This document shows positions 41,600 through 54,375 of a DNA stretch of 64,000 nt, one piece after another. The position numbers and the translations under genes were made by a program. Source of the DNA: Isoperla grammatica. Its lineage: Eukaryota; Arthropoda; Insecta; Plecoptera; Perlodidae. Within the stretch, counting starts at the first letter, position 1. Each line of letters begins with the position of its first letter. Location: positions 17,278,995 to 17,342,994 of the forward strand of contig OX246746.1 in NCBI GenBank assembly GCA_945910005.1. The letters run 5' to 3'. The notes beneath the pieces were generated by a model that searched no databases, was not told the origin of the DNA, and saw only the letters and a program-made list of their open reading frames with translations.

Positions 41600-43685
41600 A
41601 TGTGGATGGGTGAACGTGCTACTGAATATTACTAAGACTGTGTTATACACGTTGCGAAGCGGTTTTCTCAGAAAACTGGAGGGAAGGGGGGCGACGCCTT
41701 CGTTATACATTCGAGTATGTCGATGGCCTTGGACGGGGGTCGGCTAACCTTGGGTGAGGACTTAACTATTTTCCTAATCAAGATACACGGTGGTGCCACG
41801 GAGTTTTTTATTCCCACATATATCGGATAGACATTTTAACTTGGTTAGAGAAAAAAAAACACCTAAAGTTCGCCTCAAACCAACATTCACGCCGGTAAAG
41901 TGGACTCTCAAAGGGGGGGCTTATCTCCCTTGCAGTGTGCAAGGTTATAAACGTCAAGCTTGTCACCGGAAAGGATGCACATTTTAAAAAAGGCGCCCAT
42001 ACGCCAACGGATGTCCAAGGGTCCAACCCATCCGTTTTTTTATTTTTTATTTTACTTGAGACGATTCTCTAGTTGTGCTCGAAAGCGTTGAAGGTCTATG
42101 TGGGTTTGGAGCTGTCTTTACTATGGTAGAGAGGTTGCAAAATAAAGGGGATGATTGACATCCTTAGTTCTCCAACTATACGACCAATTCCTTTTAGTTC
42201 TCATTTTGCCGGCGTGGATGTTGATTTGAGACGAACTTTAGCTAATGTTAGATGGTGGATCAAAACGCAATATTGTTGACTGTGGTAAAGGCGCTGTTGA
42301 TACTATTGTCCTGTCCCTTTCACACAGTTGAGCAACCTTATTCAAGAATTCTGTGCCGCCTTTTTCCATTGTGTTACTTTGTGAAACATTGAAAACTATA
42401 CTTCTATATTTTAGAGGTTTAATCAACTCGCAGTATTAATGGAAGTCTAACTCTTTCCAGGTATACAATACAGATCCTATTTGGTCGCACACAGTTCATT
42501 AGGTGTTAAACATAATAGTTGAATTACATTACATAGTCACCTGCCACTCAAAACGTTCACGGAAAATGAACGTTTAATATAGTAAAATATTTTTCAAAAA
42601 TTAAATGTTCAGTTTTGAATGTGTCGGGGAAAAAAAAAATAATATTTTCACACTTATCACAAAATCACACAAAAAATTAACATCGTTAACTTGACTCGTT
42701 TTGAATGTACCTATTAATTTTAACTTAGCTGCAAATTAGTGCACACACATGTTTATTTTATTAATTTATATTATTTATCATCATTATTATTGTTATTTAT
42801 ATTAATTGTATTCTATCGTATAATATATTTCTTCTATTTATTTATTAAAATTGTATTATTAATTTTACGTCGTACATTGTAAAAAACATGTTGATTTAAA
42901 AATGTACGGACTACAGTTGATATCTGGTTGATGTGGGTGTGATGATTGAAAGATTGAAGAAGTTGTCTAGGATCACTCCTTTATTGTCCACTATAAGGGT
43001 CAGAATTGCAGGTACTATACGATATTATATTAGACTGTTATGCAAAATCTTGAACTTCAACCTAGCGAGCTGGGTAATGAAGATACTTGAATACAATCTG
43101 TGAATCATAACCGGGAACTTTAATCTGAAATAAGCTTCATAAAGATGTTTTACACATTTTGAAATGGTGCCGGCGTTATACACAAATTTACATCACAATC
43201 GTAAAAGTATAGACAAATTTACATATTTTTGAAGTATTGAATACTTCTTTTGAACTTGAATAATATATAGCTAAATTGTTTTACATGTTCATCCTCGTTA
43301 CAACAGTATAAACATTGAATGACAGTGCAAAATTAATATTGAATTTCGTAGTTGCAACTATATAATAAATGCAATTTTATTAATGTTAATTATTAATTCA
43401 TAAGAATACTCAGTTAAAACCAGCTTCAAAAATACTTCAATAAATACTTTAAAATTATAAGGAGAACAATTGAATGCACAATGATTGACACTGATTAAGA
43501 AACAAAACTTTCTTGATCGATATAAAAGTTCTCGGCACATGAATTGATAACTTTACTTGCTTGGTTTTAACCTGAAGTAAATCAAATCAGTAATTCTAAT
43601 GGTATTTTCTATTAATTGTATGATACTGAATGTTTCACCCTGCAATCGTGTATATGTATACCTTGTACAACACACACAATTATTA
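41600..43685. other. Non-coding, largely AT-rich
   Basis: No exon could be supported. The AT-rich segment at 42720-42900 resembles 46270-46500 loosely. Confidence 0.4.
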
Positions 43686-43689
43686 GCTA

Positions 43690-44023
43690 AAGTGGCCGTC
43701 ATCTAACGAGTTCATTCGAATACTGCGAAATGTCTTCCCCTCTTACCCCCACCAGTGCCCACGCACGGACGAACAACAACGACGAATATCAACTCACCTA
43801 AAATTAATAACGATAGAATTAATTACAATAAAGGAATTCATTTGCATTGAAAGATGGTTTATTTAATTGGAAGATCGTTGACAGCTTTTGTTGACAGCTT
43901 GATGGTCTATTATAGAGATTAGATCTTTTACTGCCTCTCTTCGTCCGTGCGCGGGCACTGGTGGGGGTGAGAGGGGAAGGCATTTCGCAGAACTCGGATG
44001 AACTCTTTAGATGACGGCCACTG
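43690..44023. mobile_element. MITE with about 80-bp inverted arms, TA target
   Basis: The left arm AAGTGGCCGTCATCTAA... and the right arm (reverse complement CAGTGGCCGTCATCTAA...) stay matched through CTGCGAAATG, CTTCCCCTC and CACCAGTGCCC blocks for about 80 bp. TA lies outside both ends. Tc1/mariner type is likely. Confidence 0.78.
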
Positions 44024-44093
44024 TACACAGAAGTTGTCGTTCCAACGTAAACAGTCTCATACTCACAAAATTGACGTCCGTGCATTGGACGCC

Positions 44094-44451
44094 TACTCTG
44101 CGTGTCAACCTAAGAAGCACCCTGCCAATCATTAACCTCAAAGGGAGGCGATGGTATTGTGAAGATCATAAATTTCAATCATCCCCCATTATTCAGCAAA
44201 GCACTCACCTTCTCTGCCGGTACCGACAGCTGAATGTGAAGAATGTCGCCTCGACTCGATTACGGACGGGTATCGCTCCCTGTATATAGGGGAAGGTAAC
44301 CTTTTTGTAACTGTGTGTCCACCCCGTTGACTGCCGCTTGAGATTTTAGACACGATTGACATTTACAACTGTCGTCAAAGGAGGCGATGGCTATGTCGCC
44401 TTTTTGTGTGTAGTGATTGGCAGGGTGCTTCTTAGGTTGACGCGCAGATTA
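44094..44451. mobile_element. MITE with about 38-bp inverted ends
   Basis: TCTGCGTGTCAACCTAAGAAG followed by CACCCTGCCAATCA at the left has its reverse complement at 44411-44448. GGAGGCGATGG words repeat inside. No target duplication was identified. It lies 70 bp from the preceding MITE. Confidence 0.7.
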
Positions 44452-44757
44452 GAATCCCCGGCCCCAGGTGTAACTATAATATGAGGCCGCGACTAAGTGG
44501 AACCCCGCCTTTACTAAACCGCATGTCTGGCTTACGGAAGAGATTATTGGTGTAATAGTAAACTCTGACATCTGGGTAACATATTTCTTCGTTACTGAAC
44601 AAAATGGAGCGAAAACTCAAGTCTTGAAATCTAATCTCATCTCTAATCTAATCTCTAATCCATCTAATCTCTTTGAATCTAATTACTAGTTTGTTTGTTG
44701 TTTTATTGGTTGTTGGTTTTTTGTTTTGTCTTTCATATGATGTAAATTGTGTAAGTA

Positions 44758-45215
<458 letters not shown>

Positions 45216-47089
45216 GGAACGACTTTACTGTGCCAAGTATACTACAAGCAAGCATTATCAATAAAATGTTCATGTTCGTCAAATCGTTAGATGGCTTCTT
45301 AAGATCTAAATGTGAAGTAAATAATAATATTATGTTGATTGTTGGCTGACCAGATAAAGTTGTTGTATTATTAGTAACGATTTATAATTCCCATTGTTTG
45401 AATTACAAACATATCTTGGTTCTCCATTTATTGTCATAAATATTTTCAAATAGCTCTGGGTTTTCAAATGTTCTGCCTTATTAACTGGATAGACTATATA
45501 ATTTGTGTTTTTATTCCTTTTCGTTCACCAATTTTTATAAATCACTTTTAACTTTCGTACATGTACCTATATAACAATATTATGTGATGGTGAAATGTTT
45601 GTATTTATTATTTTCTGTGCATGAAAGTAATAAGGTATATTGATTTTGTTCTGATACTTTTCAAATACAGACATTTCATTGTTAGATGTTTCAGGCGCTA
45701 CTTAAAGTTAGCAACTAGCTCTATTTCGAAGTATATTTTAATGGAATCAGTAAATCCAAACAATGATTAAAACTACATAATAAAACTTGACATTTAAGTG
45801 TTTGTATTACTCTGTGTCCCGTGTTTGTATTTATTTCCCAGCTTTACTTAGTGCTTGCTGCTTAGTGCTTGCTGTTGGCTGTTGCTCCCTCAGTTAAAAC
45901 AGCCATGAATCAAACTTTCATTATGCCTCCTAACCTTTACAAGACATTTAACTAAGTGATGCGCTCATAAAAAGCAATTAAACTTGGCACAGAGCTTCGA
46001 GAATTGAGACTATGCCAAAATATTACCAATAAAGTGCAAGACACAGATACGTGGTTTCCGTTGCGATGTGACTCATTGAAGCGTGGCACTTCCTGTCACA
46101 CCCCAACGGAAACATGGGCCGGATTGAAACGTATTACTCCCCTATCAACCACCCAGTCTCAGGTTTTGGAGATTTTTTTTAGCAACCAGCTTAAAAAAAA
46201 AAATTACATTTAGAGTCTTCCCACTCGGTGACGAAACTGATGTTCAGGGGGACTTTAATTTAATGCGACTATTCGTTTATTTATTGATTTGAGTTAATTT
46301 CATTTTATTATTCATTATTGTGTACACACAACTGATTATTAATTATATATACTGCATAAATTATATTGATTATTATGCTTTATAAATATTTAATAATTTA
46401 GTTTATTTTATTTTTATAATTGTATTATTAATTGCTTGCAACGTAACAAAAAAGAGTATAGATTTAGGTATTGGGACGAGGTTTAGGTGGCATTTATGTA
46501 AAAAGTAATGTGCACTACAGTTTGATTATGTTCAACTTAAAAACAAACTCAAACAACAATTCCACATGATTAGACGTTGGAGGGAAGTGTAGGGTGAACA
46601 CATACCAACATCAACATTCACAAATTCCTTTATTGATTATACAATATACAATACAATAATAATAGTCAACAATAATATATGAAATAGAAACTTTGTTATA
46701 GACAAAATATGATTAATGTAGGTTAGGTTTCATAGTAAAATAAAATAACACATACTGAAGCATTTGTCTTTAATAATAGTACAACATGTAAACGTAAACA
46801 CTGGTTTAAAAATGTACACATGTATTTATTTACGCAGTCAGAGCTAATAATCACCATCATTAAGTGCGTTACGAATAAACTTAATATTAAGAACAAAAAG
46901 TCTGGGTAACAATTAAGTCAGAAGCTCGTTTATTATTACATTTATAGCATGACATTGTTCGATTGAAAACAATAACAAAAAATACATGTAAAGATTAAAA
47001 CATAGTAGTCATTATCAGATTATAAATAAGCTAAATCTATTTTTCCCACGACAATATCTGCATTACAATATAAAAACAAGTTTTTTGTT
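45216..47089. other. Non-coding, AT-rich
   Basis: No exon with acceptable splice sites or protein-like composition was found. Confidence 0.4.
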
Positions 47090-47689
47090 TTTTTAAATCG
47101 GCCTCCTCCATCCCCATAGCCGTCCATCTCCGCCATTTCCACCGCGGAGCAAATAAAATAAGGAGCAAAGTAGCGATTGTGTCTAGAGTCTATTTGATGG
47201 CATGGCCAAACCGTCAGATAGACTCTATATGTAATACAAGAGCAAAAATTAACTTTTCGCTTTAGAAACTCATTCTTTGAATATTCTAGCACGAGTACTG
47301 AGCACATTACTATTTCTACTCTACTTCTATACAAACCACACACTGCTACTACTAACTACAGCTACCACACAATAATACTACATACACTAGAATAGCGCTG
47401 TGCTGTGTACACGTGCAATATTTACTCGCGAGATAAAACACGATAAGATCATCCTGCAAATATACGGATCGAAGCAAGAAAACGGGCGTTTGTTGGCATT
47501 GAAAAAACTGTATTAATTAAAGTTATTTTAAAACAAAACTAATGCACTCCTTTTACAATATTTGAATAGTTTGCTCGACGGTGTATATATATTATTATTT
47601 TTTTTCTTTCATTTTTTCACATTTTTGTGGGGGGGGGGGGGGGGATACATTTTTTTTAAACATTATTAACATTAATTTTTCTACTCTTC

Positions 47690-47742
47690 ATCGTCGAGCC
47701 TCCCTTGCTGATCCAAATGTGTGTCTTCAAATCTAAAGGACA
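47690..47742 (-). CDS. Possible alternative last exon, unit A of the duplicated block
   Basis: Acceptor TTTGTCCTTTAG|A, then FEDTHLDQQGRLDDEE and TAG. The end LDDEE-stop and the 3' sequence match the unit B last exon (52436), while the upstream part differs, so the two copies seem to have different splicing structures. Weak without transcripts. Confidence 0.35.
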
Positions 47743-48381
47743 AATCAATGTTCAGATTTGATTCATTTGAAAATAAAAACTAGGCAATCACGTTACTTGT
47801 GTGCAAGATTAGTGCTTTGCTATGAAACCTGTGATCAACAGCCGACACTTCTTCTTTATTGGTAGTTAAAATTGTTTAAGCTGTGAAATTAATTTATAAC
47901 TTGTATTAATTTGTTTTAATACTAATACAAGTTTTTAATAGAAATTACTGTTGACATTTTGGATAAATTGTAACCCAGACGTGATACAATTCACTTTTTA
48001 CGCTTAATACGTTTGTATTTTGCAACACACTCACCCCACGCTGTCTTGTCCCATGCTGACGTCACGGCGAGCTTGACGCAATGTACATGCGCGCTTGCTC
48101 TGCGAAGATCTGCCTCGTGGTTAGCGAGAGTTGGAGGAAGTCTCGAAGGTATCCATCGACGTCTTCTGCAACTTCAATACAAAGCAAACGCTAGTTTAAG
48201 GGTGGACAATACCACTGAACACAACATACACACCGGCAGACATCTATACCAGAAAAAATGCACGCCACCCGAAGGTAGGGAATACACTTAGTCTGAAATA
48301 GAAACCAGTCAGTGATACAGACAGAAAATAAAAAAACCATCTTTAGGAGTTCTTAAAAAGAGTAATTTAATTTTAATTGTA

Positions 48382-49495
48382 CTCACCCGGCATGATGTGC
48401 CGACATCTCCATGGCGAAGTGGACCCTCCACTTCTTCTTCTCGCTTCATGAGGTGGTGTCCGAGTGCTGCATGGAAGAGATCCACTCGTCACCTGCCGAG
48501 AAGACGCGGCGGCTCGCTGAGTGCTCTGCTGTCTGTCTGCTGCATGGAAGAGATCGAGTCCTCATCTCTCAAGACGATAAGACGCTGCTATGGCATGGGC
48601 GGAAACTGTGCCGAGCGGTTGATGGCGAGCAAGAAACCAAAGGGCTAAGGTTCCCCCGCGTGACCGCTGTTACGGTGGTCTTACCGTGCAAGCACCGCCC
48701 CCGGTAGCTGAAACTAGGTTCCCCCCGACACACAATAGCACCCACCCCCCCACCGTCCACTCGATTCAGTGCCCCTCCATCCATGGCGACGCCTCATCTT
48801 CTTGGCAGATAACGAGTCGATCTCTTCCATGCAGCAGAGAGCCAGCATGCCACTCCGAGACCTGCTGCATCTCCTTGGTAGCTGACGAGTCGGTTTGTTC
48901 CACGCAGCAGTCAGCCAACAGCCCAATCAGCGGGGGCCCCGCATCTGCCTCGTGGTTAGTGAGAGTTGGAAGTAGTCTCGAAGATGGCCATCGACGTCGT
49001 CTGCAACTGCAATACAAAGCAAAAGGAGAAGCAACACGCACAAAAAACAGGTTCATCCCCCCCCCCCCCAACAAACGAGCCAGTCTAAGGATGGCTAATG
49101 CGTAATACCACTGAACGAACACACACACCGGCGGACATCTATACCCGAAAAAATGCATGCCGCCCGAAGGTAGGGAATACACTAAACCCGGTAGAAGTTC
49201 TGTCGAGCACATGAACACTTCAGTGGCACTGTCAACCTTAACCCATGAAGTTCCTGAGTCCTCTGAAAAGAACATCAAAGGAAATTTACGACTTTTATGC
49301 TCTAAACGCGGTCCTAAAGAAAGACATCTCTTCCACCCTCTCACCTGGAAGGTGTTCAACCAAACAAAATGCACGCCGCCCAAAGGTAGGGAATACACTA
49401 AGTCCAGTATAGAAACCAGTCAAGTGATACAGACAGAAAATAACATACCAATCTTTAGGAGTTATTAAAAGGAGTATTTTAATTTTAATTGTACT
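48382..49495 (-). pseudogene. Duplicated gene segment, copy 1
   Basis: Minus-strand pieces: MKREEEVEGPLRHGDVGTSCR|GTGAGT (donor kept, about 48390-48450), a CTGCTGCATGGAAGAGAT repeat region with SAKKM and CCMEEIDS-like peptides, and an acceptor-linked RRRRW block near 48985-49010. The frames do not connect into one protein, so this is either a broken copy or a non-coding duplicate. Confidence 0.4.
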
Positions 49496-50635
49496 CACTC
49501 GGCATGATGTGCCGACATCTCTATGGCATAGTGGACCCTCCACTTCGTCTTCTCGCTTCATGGGGTGGTGTCTGAGTGCTGCATGGAAGAGATCTACTCG
49601 TCACCTGCCGAGAAGACGCGGCAGCTCACTGAGTGCTCTGCTGTCTGTCTAATGCATGGAAGAGATCGAGTCCTCATCTCTCAAGACGATAAGACGCTGC
49701 TATGGCATGGGCGGAAACTGTGCCGAGCGGTTGATGGCGAGCAAGAAACCAAAGGGCTAAGGTTCCCCCGCGTGACCGCTGTTACGGTGGTCTTACCGTG
49801 CAAGCACCGCCCCCGGTAGCTGAAACTAGGTTCCCCCCGACACACAATAGCACCCACCCCCCCACCGTCCACTCGATTCAGTGCCCCTCCATCCATGGCG
49901 ACGCCTCATCTTCTTGGCAGATAACGAGTCGATCTCTTCCATGCAGCAGAGAGCCAGCATGCCACTCCGAGACCTGCTGCATCTCCTTGGTAGCTGACGA
50001 GTCGGTTTGTTCCACGCAGCAGTCAGCCAACAGCCCAATCAGCGGGGGCCCCGCATCTGCCTCGTGGTTAGTGAGAGTTGGAAGTAGTCTCGAAGATGGC
50101 CATCGACGTAATCTGCAACTGCAATACAAAGCAAAAGGAGAAGCAACACGCACAAAAAACAGGTTCACCCCCCCCCCCCCCCCCCAACAAACGAGCCAGT
50201 CTAAGGATGGCCAATGCGTAATACCACTGAACGAACACACACACCGGCGGACATCTATACCAGAAAAAATGCACGCCGCCCTAAGGTAGGGAATACACTA
50301 AATCCGGTAGAAGTTCTGTCGAGCGCATGAACACGTAAGTGGCACTGTCAACCTTCGCGATCAAACTGTCCGTAATGGACAGAACCCATGAAGTTCCCGA
50401 GTCCTCTGAAAAGAACATCAAAGGAACTATACGACTTTTTTACTCTCAACGCGGTCCTAAAGAAAGTCTCTCTCCCACCCTCTCACCTGGAAGGTGTTCA
50501 ACCAAACAAAATGCACGCCGCCCGAAGGTAGGGAATACACTAAGTCCAGTATAGAAACCAGTCAGTGATACAGGCAGAAAAAAACATACCAATCTTTAGG
50601 AGTTATTAAAAGGAGTAATTTAATTTTAATTGTAC
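49495..50635 (-). pseudogene. Duplicated gene segment, copy 2
   Basis: Near-identical to copy 1, including the GTSCR|GTGAGT donor piece, but with MKREDEVEGPLCHRDVG and a C-to-T change making AATGCATGG instead of CTGCATGG. The frames are again unconnected. Confidence 0.4.
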
Positions 50636-51240
50636 TCACTCGGCATGATGTGCCGACAACTTTATGGCGAAGTGGACCCTCCACTTCTTGCTTCATGGGG
50701 TGGTGTCCGAGTGCTGCATGGAAGAGATCCACTCGTCACCTGCCCCAAAAGACGCGGCGGGTCGCTGAGTGCTCTGCTGTCTGTCTGCTGCATGGAAGAG
50801 CTCTAGTCCTCATCTCTTCAGACGATAAGACGCTGCTATGGCATGGGCGGAAACTGTGCCGAGCGGTTGATTGCGAGCAAGAAACCAAAGGGCTAAGGTT
50901 CCCCCCCGTGACCGCTGTTACGGTGGTCTTACCGTGCAAGCACCGCCCCCGGTAGCTGAAACTAGGTTCCCCCCGACACACAAAAGCACCCACCCACCCA
51001 CCGTCCACTCGATTCAGTGCCCCTCCATCCATAACGACGCCTCATCTTCTTGGCAGATAACGAGTCGATCTCTTCCATGCAGCAGAGAGCCAGCAGGCCA
51101 CTCAGAGACCAGCTGCATCTCCTTGGTAGGTGACGAGCTGATCTGTGCCACGCAGCAGTCAGCCAACAGCCCAATAAGCGCCCCGCGCCTGTTCTTGGCA
51201 GAGGACGAGTTTATCTCTTCCTTGCAGCAGTCCTGTAAGA
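50635..51240 (-). pseudogene. Duplicated gene segment, copy 3
   Basis: Carries the GTSCR|GTGAGT piece and, at its upstream end, a good acceptor (ATCCTTTCTTACAG|GACTGC) opening DCCKEEINSSSAKN. The frame closes after about 75 codons, before any donor in phase. Confidence 0.4.
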
Positions 51241-52435
51241 AAGGATAATAAATAACTATTGTGCTATACCTGTACCATAACTACCTAACAGATGGTCTTG
51301 TCATAGATGAGTCATTCGGGGTAATTTAATATATTGTCTGAAAGAACTGGTTTATAAATTATAAATTGCCCATCATATTTTAGCATCACTATTTAATTAT
51401 TACTAACCAAAAACCAAAATGCAGTGCAAGTATGGATGTCACAACAAAGTACGAACATAAAATTCCCCCCTCTCCCCCCCCCCCAACTAATACTGGACAT
51501 GGTTTAATCAGTCATGCGGGGCAGGCAGGCAATATAATAATAACCTCCCTCCTGGTGTGGGATTACTGCAACTCGAAGTTCGGTGATGGCGCACCATCTT
51601 GAGGCAGCCCAACGCGTCACTAGAAGATCTATTTCATGTAACAAAAGGACACATGAGTTTCGTAAATGATGTAGAAAACTGGTTACTTTCAGATACTAAT
51701 AGTAATAAATACTTTGTTTCTGTACCTCTCCCCTTCTCGTGGCGTGCGATTACTGCAACTCTGGAGCTGTTGTGTGCTGGCGCATCGTCTTGTATCTTGA
51801 GTAATATGCATAATCATAGTTTTCTTTTTTTTTCATTTTTTTTTTGCGGCCTCCCACATCCCCATAGCCATCCATCTCTCGCCATCTCCACCGCGAAACA
51901 AAGAAAATAAGAAGCACAATAGTATGTGTGTCTAGAGCGAGTCTATTTAACAGCCGGGCCCAACCATCAGATAGACTTAAATAAAGTACAAGAAGAAAAT
52001 TTACTCTTCACTTCACAAACTCATTCTTTGAATATTCTAGCACGAGTACTGAGCACATTGCTATTTCTACTCTCCTTCTACAAACCACACACTGCTACTA
52101 CTAACTACAGCTACCACACAATACTACATACACTAGAATAGTTCTGTGCTATGTACACGTGCAATATTTACTCGCGAGATAAAACACGATAAGATCATCA
52201 TGCAAATATACGGATCGACAAGAAAACGCGCGTTTGTGCCAACATTGGCATAAAAAGACTGTATTAATTAAAGTTATTTTTAAACAAAACTAATGCACTT
52301 CTTTTACAATATTTGAATACTTTGCTCGACGGTCTATATATATAATTTTTCCTTTCCTTCTTTCATTTTCAATTTTTTTTTTGTTTTTTTGGTTTTTAAA
52401 TTTTTTTACATTATAGGCCCTATACATTAATTTTT

Positions 52436-52528
52436 CTACTCTTCATCGTCGCTTTCTCTACGAAGATCTGCCCATGTTTGTTGAGGGCTAGAGGAAGTCT
52501 CGAAGATATCCATCGACGTCGTCTGCAA
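52436..52528 (-). CDS. Last exon of an unidentified gene
   Basis: The acceptor is TTTTATTGCAG with a second GCAG six bases on (NAGNAG-like). It then encodes LQTTSMDIFETSSSPQQTWADLRRESDDEE and a TAG at 52438-52436. Phase 0 at the start agrees with the exon ending at 53045. The acidic C-terminus and natural composition favour a real gene end. Diverged, frame-broken copies are at 48100-48175 and 48960-49010. Confidence 0.5.
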   Translation of the reverse strand: MQTTSMDIFETSSSPQQTWADLRRESDDEE

Positions 52529-53044
52529 CTGCAATAAAAGCAAACGGAGAAGCAACACGCACAAAAAATTGGTCCCCCCCCCCCCCCCCCCCACAAACGA
52601 GCAGGTCTTCTAAGGATGGCCAATACCACTAAACGAACACACACACCGGCGGACATCTATACCAGAAAAAATGCACGCCGCCCGAAGGTAGGGAATACAC
52701 TAAATCCGGTAGAAGTTCTGTCGAGCGCATGAACACCTAAGTGGCACTGTCAACCTTCGCGATCAAACTGTCCGTAATGGACAGAACCCATGAAGTTTCC
52801 GAGTCCTCTGAAAAGAACATCAAAGGAACTATACGACTTTAATGCTCTAAACGCGGTCCTAAAGAAAGACATCTCTCTCCCACCCTCTCACCTGGAAGGT
52901 GTTCAACCAAACAAAATGCACGCCGCCCAAAGGTAGGGAATACACTAAGTCCAGTATAGAAACCAGTCAGTGATACAGGAAGAAAATAACATACCAATCT
53001 TTAGGAGTTATTAAAAGGAGTAATTTAATTTTAATTGTACTCAC

Positions 53045-53152
53045 TCGGCATGATGTGCCAACAACTTTATGGCGAAGTAGACGCTCCACTTCTTCTACTT
53101 TTACTTCATGGGGAGGTGTCCGAGTGCTCCATGGAAGAGATCCACTCGTCAC
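53045..53152 (-). CDS. Penultimate exon of an unidentified gene
   Basis: Candidate acceptor CTTTTGGGGCAG and donor CCGA|GTGAGTAC; 36 codons in phase 0 (VTSGSLPWSTRTPPHEVK...EEVERLLRHKVVGTSCR), joining in frame to the exon at 52528. The donor and the GTSCR end are kept in all four copies. The upstream exon is uncertain: 53645-53346 has good splice sites and 300 nt but contains stops in all three frames. Confidence 0.42.
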
Positions 53153-53345
53153 CTGCCCCAAAAGACGCGGCGGGTCGCTGAGTGCTCTGCTGTCTGTCTG
53201 CTGCATGGAAGAGCTCTAGTCCTCATCTCTTAAGACGATAAGACGCTGCTATGGCATGGGCGGAAACTGTGCCGAGCGGTTGATTGCGAGCAAGAAACCA
53301 AAGGGCTAAGGTTCCCCCCCGTGACCGCTGTTACGGTGGTCTTAC

Positions 53346-53645
53346 CGTGCAAGCACCGCCCCCGGTAGCTGAAACTAGGTTCCCCCCGACACACAAAAGC
53401 ACCCACCCACCCACCGTCCACTCGATTCAGTGCCCCTCCATCCATGGCGACGCCTCATCTTCTTGGCAGATAACGAGTCGATCTCTTCCATGCAGCAGAG
53501 AGCCAGCATGCCACTCCGAGACCTGCTGCATCTCCTTGGTAGCTGACGAGTCGGTTTGTTCCACGCAGCAGTCAGCCAACAGCCCAATCAGCGCCCCACG
53601 CATTTTCTTGGCAGATGACGAGTTGAGCATTTCCATGCAGCAGTT
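53346..53645 (-). pseudogene. Exon-like segment with intact splice sites but no open frame
   Basis: Acceptor CTTTCTTACAG|AACTGC and donor CTTGCACG|GTAAGA. It is built from repeats of a CTGCTGCRTGGAAS... GACTCGTCAKCTRCCAAG-type module that reads CCMEMLNSSSAKKM and DCCVEQTDSSATKEM, then shifts frame. All frames close. It may be a non-coding or decayed exon. Confidence 0.35.
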
Positions 53646-53789
53646 CTGTAAGAAAGGATCGTAAAAAACTATGGTTCTATACTTGTCTTGAAACAACCGT
53701 ACAGATGGTTTTTGTCAGGAGACGAGTCATTTGGGGTAATTCAAAATATTGTCTGAAAGAACTGGTTTATAAATAAAATGCCTATGATA

Positions 53790-54095
53790 TTTATTTATGA
53801 ATTGGCCACATACGCCATTTTATGCTATTTTACTGTGTGATTTTACTCCTGTCGAAAAGTTACAAGGAGACTGTCGACTTACGTCCCATCCGAAAGGACG
53901 GTGTTACTTTGATTGACCAGTCATATAGGTTCCTCGTTCCTCCACTAACCTGGACTGCCGAGCAGTTGACTAGAAGAACGAAGCTGTTACACAAGCTTTC
54001 TAACCCTCTAATTCCAATCTGCTCTAACCAACGGTAACTAATGTTTCAGAAGAGAGTGGTCACCCATCCACCTCCTGACCTAGCCGACTGTGGCT
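53790..54095 (+). repeat. Dispersed repeat E, copy 2
   Basis: Matches 22320-22690 across ATCCGAAAGGACGGTGTTAC, CTAACCTGGACTGCCGAGCAG and GTGGTCACCCATCCACCTCC. Confidence 0.7.
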
Positions 54096-54099
54096 AAAC

Positions 54100-54375
54100 C
54101 GTTGGCAAAAATATTTTTGCACCACTTACTATTAAAACAAAATGCAGTGCAAGTATGGATGTCACATCAAACATAGCCCTCCCCCCTCCCCCCCCCCCCC
54201 GCTCTCTTCTCCAATACTGGACGTCGTTTATGAGCATGCAGTCACCGATGGTTAATTCAGTCATGCCAGGCAGGCGGGCTATGTAATATTTACCTCTCTC
54301 CTGGTGTAGGATTACTGGAAGGCTGGAACTCGAAGGTCTCGTGTGATGGGGCTCCATTCTCTGGCAGACCAACTC
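54100..54375 (-). other. Duplicate of 51410-51600, possible exon remnant
   Basis: Shares AAAATGCAGTGCAAGTATGG and GGTGT(A/G)GGATTACTG with 51410-51600. The minus frame HQERGKYYIARLPGMTELTIGDC looks protein-like, but the sister copy contains a stop at the equivalent point. No family was assigned. Confidence 0.35.

Larger units (their letters stand above)
47090..53680. repeat. Block of recent segmental duplications
   Basis: 47090-47696 matches 51845-52450 closely. A unit of about 1.1 kb starting at ACTC(A/G)GCATGATGTGCC begins at about 48382, 49495, 50635 and 53036. Sub-blocks (CTGCATGGAAGAGATC, GCCCGAAGGTAGGGAATAC, GTGACCGCTGTTACGG) recur three to six times, some inverted. Copies are highly similar, so the expansion is recent. 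Exon-like pieces with kept splice sites occur in each copy. Confidence 0.88.
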
